A DNA stretch of 64,000 nucleotides, taken from assembly GCA_947561715.1 (NCBI GenBank), contig OX387199.1, positions 8,127,001 to 8,191,000 on the forward strand. The letters run 5' to 3'. The position numbers and the translations under genes were made by a program. The stretch is from Ascidia mentula (lineage: Eukaryota > Chordata > Ascidiacea > Phlebobranchia > Ascidiidae). Below are positions 61,575 through 64,000 of the stretch, piece by piece. The notes beneath the pieces are model-generated. The model searched no databases and was not told the origin of the DNA. It saw only the letters and a program-made list of their open reading frames with translations. The stretch's first letter is position 1. Each line of letters starts with the position of its first letter.

Positions 61575-63231
61575 CCTAGGCTCGGTGCCCACGAAGCCCA
61601 CAACGGGTTTTCAGAGGCAACGTAAATAAACTTCTATTCCATCTGGAAGATAAAATTGACTGGTTCGGAACCAGACACGAGAATATCAGACAGAAGAGTC
61701 TACAAAAACGTTTTAATCCGCACTCCGTACACATGTCACCCCAGAGGTCGGCAACACTGACGCGCGTCGATATTCCAATATTGTTTAAAGTAATTAAACT
61801 ATTGCATTGTTTAACAAACCATGGTGAAAGGTTCTGGGATGACGTGGCAGTTACGTAGGCCGGCATGCCAGGCAGGGTCCGCCGCATAAACCTGTGTGAT
61901 TTTTAGGCATTTTACAGCACATGCAATATGGCAGAATCACGTTGCAGTCTTCTATCTCAGCAGGGGCAGATTTTTCGACAAACCCAAAACTGGGGTCCGC
62001 GACTACCCCGACGTGATGAAAGAGCATTAATGACCAATGTAGGGACACTGTTCTCAATATACACACGGGCCTGTTTCTTTAAGGAGAATCGCAATAGGGC
62101 AATACAAAACATATAAAGACAGAACCAAGGAGATATTGAACTTAATCGAGGATAATACAGACCCCATCACACCACGAACAAGGTGTGTTTTACATCACAC
62201 GTTAACAGGAAGAAATATTAAATCTGCTCACAAAATTATAATAGAAATAGTCAATTTATCAGTGAAACTAAGATTTTCTATTTGCATGTGTAAGGATGTA
62301 TATCAACCACAGTTAATCAAAATACAGTAGTCTAACTGTTGGTTGATTGCAAATTCTCCTGCGTATTCTTAGATGGCCCAAACTTTTTACAAGTTGTCGT
62401 GTCACATAAGGGAAAAAACAGATGCTGAATGTAAATATCGACGTTTAACAGAAAAAAGAACTTACAGTTTTAAATTAATTTGTTTACCAGCAAGTCTAAG
62501 GCCGGGTCCACACTCACGCTTTGCGCCGGCGGATTCTTTGTTTGTTTCATTATACGCCGGCGTGGGGGCGTACGCTCGGAACATTGAAACAGACATAGAA
62601 TCCGCCGGCGCAAAGCGTGAGTGTGGACCCGGCCTAAGATATTTAATCTGCCGGGAAAAGTACACGAGCTACCCAAAGCTTTAGAAAATCCTGTACGTAT
62701 AGATCGAAGAATCAAAAAGGCAAGTGGCCATTTCCCGAAAGCTTGGTTGATACAATATACGCTAATGCCCCGATGCTGATATTGAGCCGACTTAAAACTT
62801 ACTGTCTGAAGTATCCCCAGTCACATCCCATGTTACCTCCGTACCGGTGTGATTTCGGACATTGGGACCAGTTCAAAAAACGTGCTAAAATAGGATTTTT
62901 TATTGTGCTGAAATAAACGAAACCCCCATCGTTTGGGGGCAATATACTTCACTGCTTACAACAGAATGAATTTTAGGAATGTGGACCACTGTTTAAAAAA
63001 ATCAAGCAATTTCCAAAAAAGTGAGGTACGAAAATTGTAAGCTATAATTTGAAACAATATCCATGTCTGAGAAACAAAAATGCAGACGAATCAATGATTT
63101 CAGAAGGCAAACAGTTACGTACTTGGGCTCATAGGATTCGCTAAACCCCCAGGTGGTGCTTTCCCTATTGTGATATTTCAGAAGGCACGAAGAATCAAGC
63201 ATTTTACTTCGAAGTATATACGGCAAAAAAA
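61575..63231. other. Upstream region of PDSS2
   Basis: No gene supported. It contains the MITE at 62500-62634 and the presumed PDSS2 promoter. Confidence 0.5.
62500..62634. mobile_element. 135-bp Harbinger-like MITE
   Basis: The ends are near-perfect inverted repeats. The first 37 bases, beginning GGCCGGGTCCACACTCACGC, equal the complement of the last 37, and similarity continues to about base 49 with few mismatches. TAA flanks both sides (62497-62499 and 62635-62637), a 3-bp target duplication of the TWA type used by PIF/Harbinger transposons. It has no coding capacity, so it would need a transposase elsewhere. High arm identity suggests a fairly recent insertion. Confidence 0.8.
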
Positions 63232-63970
63232 ATGAGCCTGCCTGTTCATGCCTCAGCAAGGTTGATTGGAAAGTATTTGCGTGAGTACATATTTATACTC
63301 CGATAATAATAGAGCTCTTACTCAATAACAAATTTTGTGTTACGGGTTAGTTAGGTATGTTTTGTAATTTGTAATATTTTTGTAACAAAACGACAAAAGT
63401 CGTAATCGCATATGTAACCAGTTCACCTGGAACACATTTTTTGTTATTTCGTCAACCAATAAATTTCTCTGTTTACAACAGGCAGTTCCAATCTCTTGCC
63501 AAGATACTCCTACTCGCTACAATCAAATACCAATGGTTTGACCAAGGATTCCAACCAAGCAATTAACAAAGCAGTTTATGATGCTGAAAAGATAGTTGGA
63601 TTTCCAACATCATTTCTCAGTTTGCGGGCTTTGCTTAGCAATGAATTAAGTGCAGTTGCATTGCATTTGCGTAAACTGGTTCGGACAAATCATCCTTTAA
63701 TAAAAACTGCAAGGTAGTTTGAACTCTAAATCAGGTTTTTGGTATGCACAATTTTATCTGCGAAAGTTTTTTACAAAACACGAATGCAAAACTAAACTTT
63801 TTGACAAATTTCTAACTGAAAGTGGTAAAATCAATTTCTGATTTTGTTTGCAGAGGGATGCTGTTTGATTCGAAACACAATGTACAAGTGCGGGGGTTGG
63901 TTGTCCTTCTACTCTCGAAAGCTATTGCTGATAAGGATGGAGGCCTTGAAGCAAGTGAACTTTACACAAG
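63232..63970 (+). CDS. PDSS2: PDSS2, decaprenyl-diphosphate synthase subunit 2 (first three exons)
   Basis: Exons are 63232-63280, 63482-63713 and 63854-63970, with phases 1, 2 and 2. The gene continues past the right edge. Exon 1 gives a short basic N-terminus ([16 protein letters not shown]) fit for mitochondrial import. Exon 2 carries [32 protein letters not shown] and NHPLIKTAR, matching human EAEKIVGYPTSFMSLRCLL and GTQHPLLTTAR. Exon 3 has [21 protein letters not shown]2 pairs with PDSS1 to make the polyprenyl tail of ubiquinone in mitochondria. The third donor (GTGGAA) is inferred from where similarity to the human protein stops. Confidence 0.92.
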
Positions 63971-64000
63971 GTGGAACACAAAATATTTTGAAAACAATGT

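Noticed and set aside
62373-62715. Overlapping open frames on both strands with near-identical products.
   Set aside because: They are an artefact of the MITE's inverted repeats, which read almost the same on both strands.
1-64000. CRISPR arrays, bacterial operons, rRNA genes.
   Set aside because: No spaced direct repeats, no prokaryotic gene signals and no rRNA-like sequence; the window is eukaryotic throughout.

Overview
The window is nuclear DNA of an invertebrate animal. Its genes are split by GT-AG introns and its proteins resemble vertebrate families exon by exon. AT-rich sequence, introns as short as 50 nt beside very long ones, gene pairs a few hundred bases apart, and splice-acceptor-like tracts right before start codons together suggest a tunicate (ascidian) with spliced-leader trans-splicing. 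That is a best guess; nothing here proves the species.

Layout. (1) 1 to about 5.6 kb: a Ty3/Gypsy LTR retrotransposon on the minus strand, cut by the window's left edge, with gag, pol, the start of an env-like ORF, a tRNA-Trp primer site and one LTR. (2) 5.8-8.06 kb, plus strand: intronless FAM221A followed closely by a six-exon BtpA-family TIM-barrel gene, an arrangement that looks like an operon. (3) 9.05-43.95 kb, minus strand: one 35-kb gene assembled here from ten exons with consistent phases, an EVA1C/EVA-1 (SUEL-lectin, Slit-receptor family) orthologue of 850 residues. Its ninth intron holds a complete 13-exon gene on the opposite strand (12.28-18.34 kb) for an 875-residue thrombospondin-type-1 single-pass receptor that I cannot assign to a known family. 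(4) 44-50.9 kb: no convincing gene. (5) 50.95-52.48 kb, plus: intronless SLC43A3-like carrier. (6) 53.17-55.27 kb, plus: RAB39, converging on ARL6/BBS3 (56.84-58.69 kb, minus), with a perfect 30-bp inverted repeat carrying AATAAA on both strands between them. (7) 59.24-59.65 kb, plus: RPL27, divergent from ARL6. (8) 63.23 kb to the right edge, plus: first three exons of PDSS2. A 135-bp Harbinger-like MITE lies at 62.5 kb.

The genes do not form one pathway. RPL27, ARL6, RAB39, PDSS2 and SLC43A3 are cell-maintenance, trafficking or transport genes. The cell-surface theme is the EVA-1 receptor with the antisense TSP1 receptor nested inside it. That nested gene is the most promising undescribed item. 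The large EVA1 introns (3-8 kb each) have no further gene I can support, but they hold a diverged inverted-repeat element, an orphan cysteine-rich ORF and a recurring 10-bp motif.
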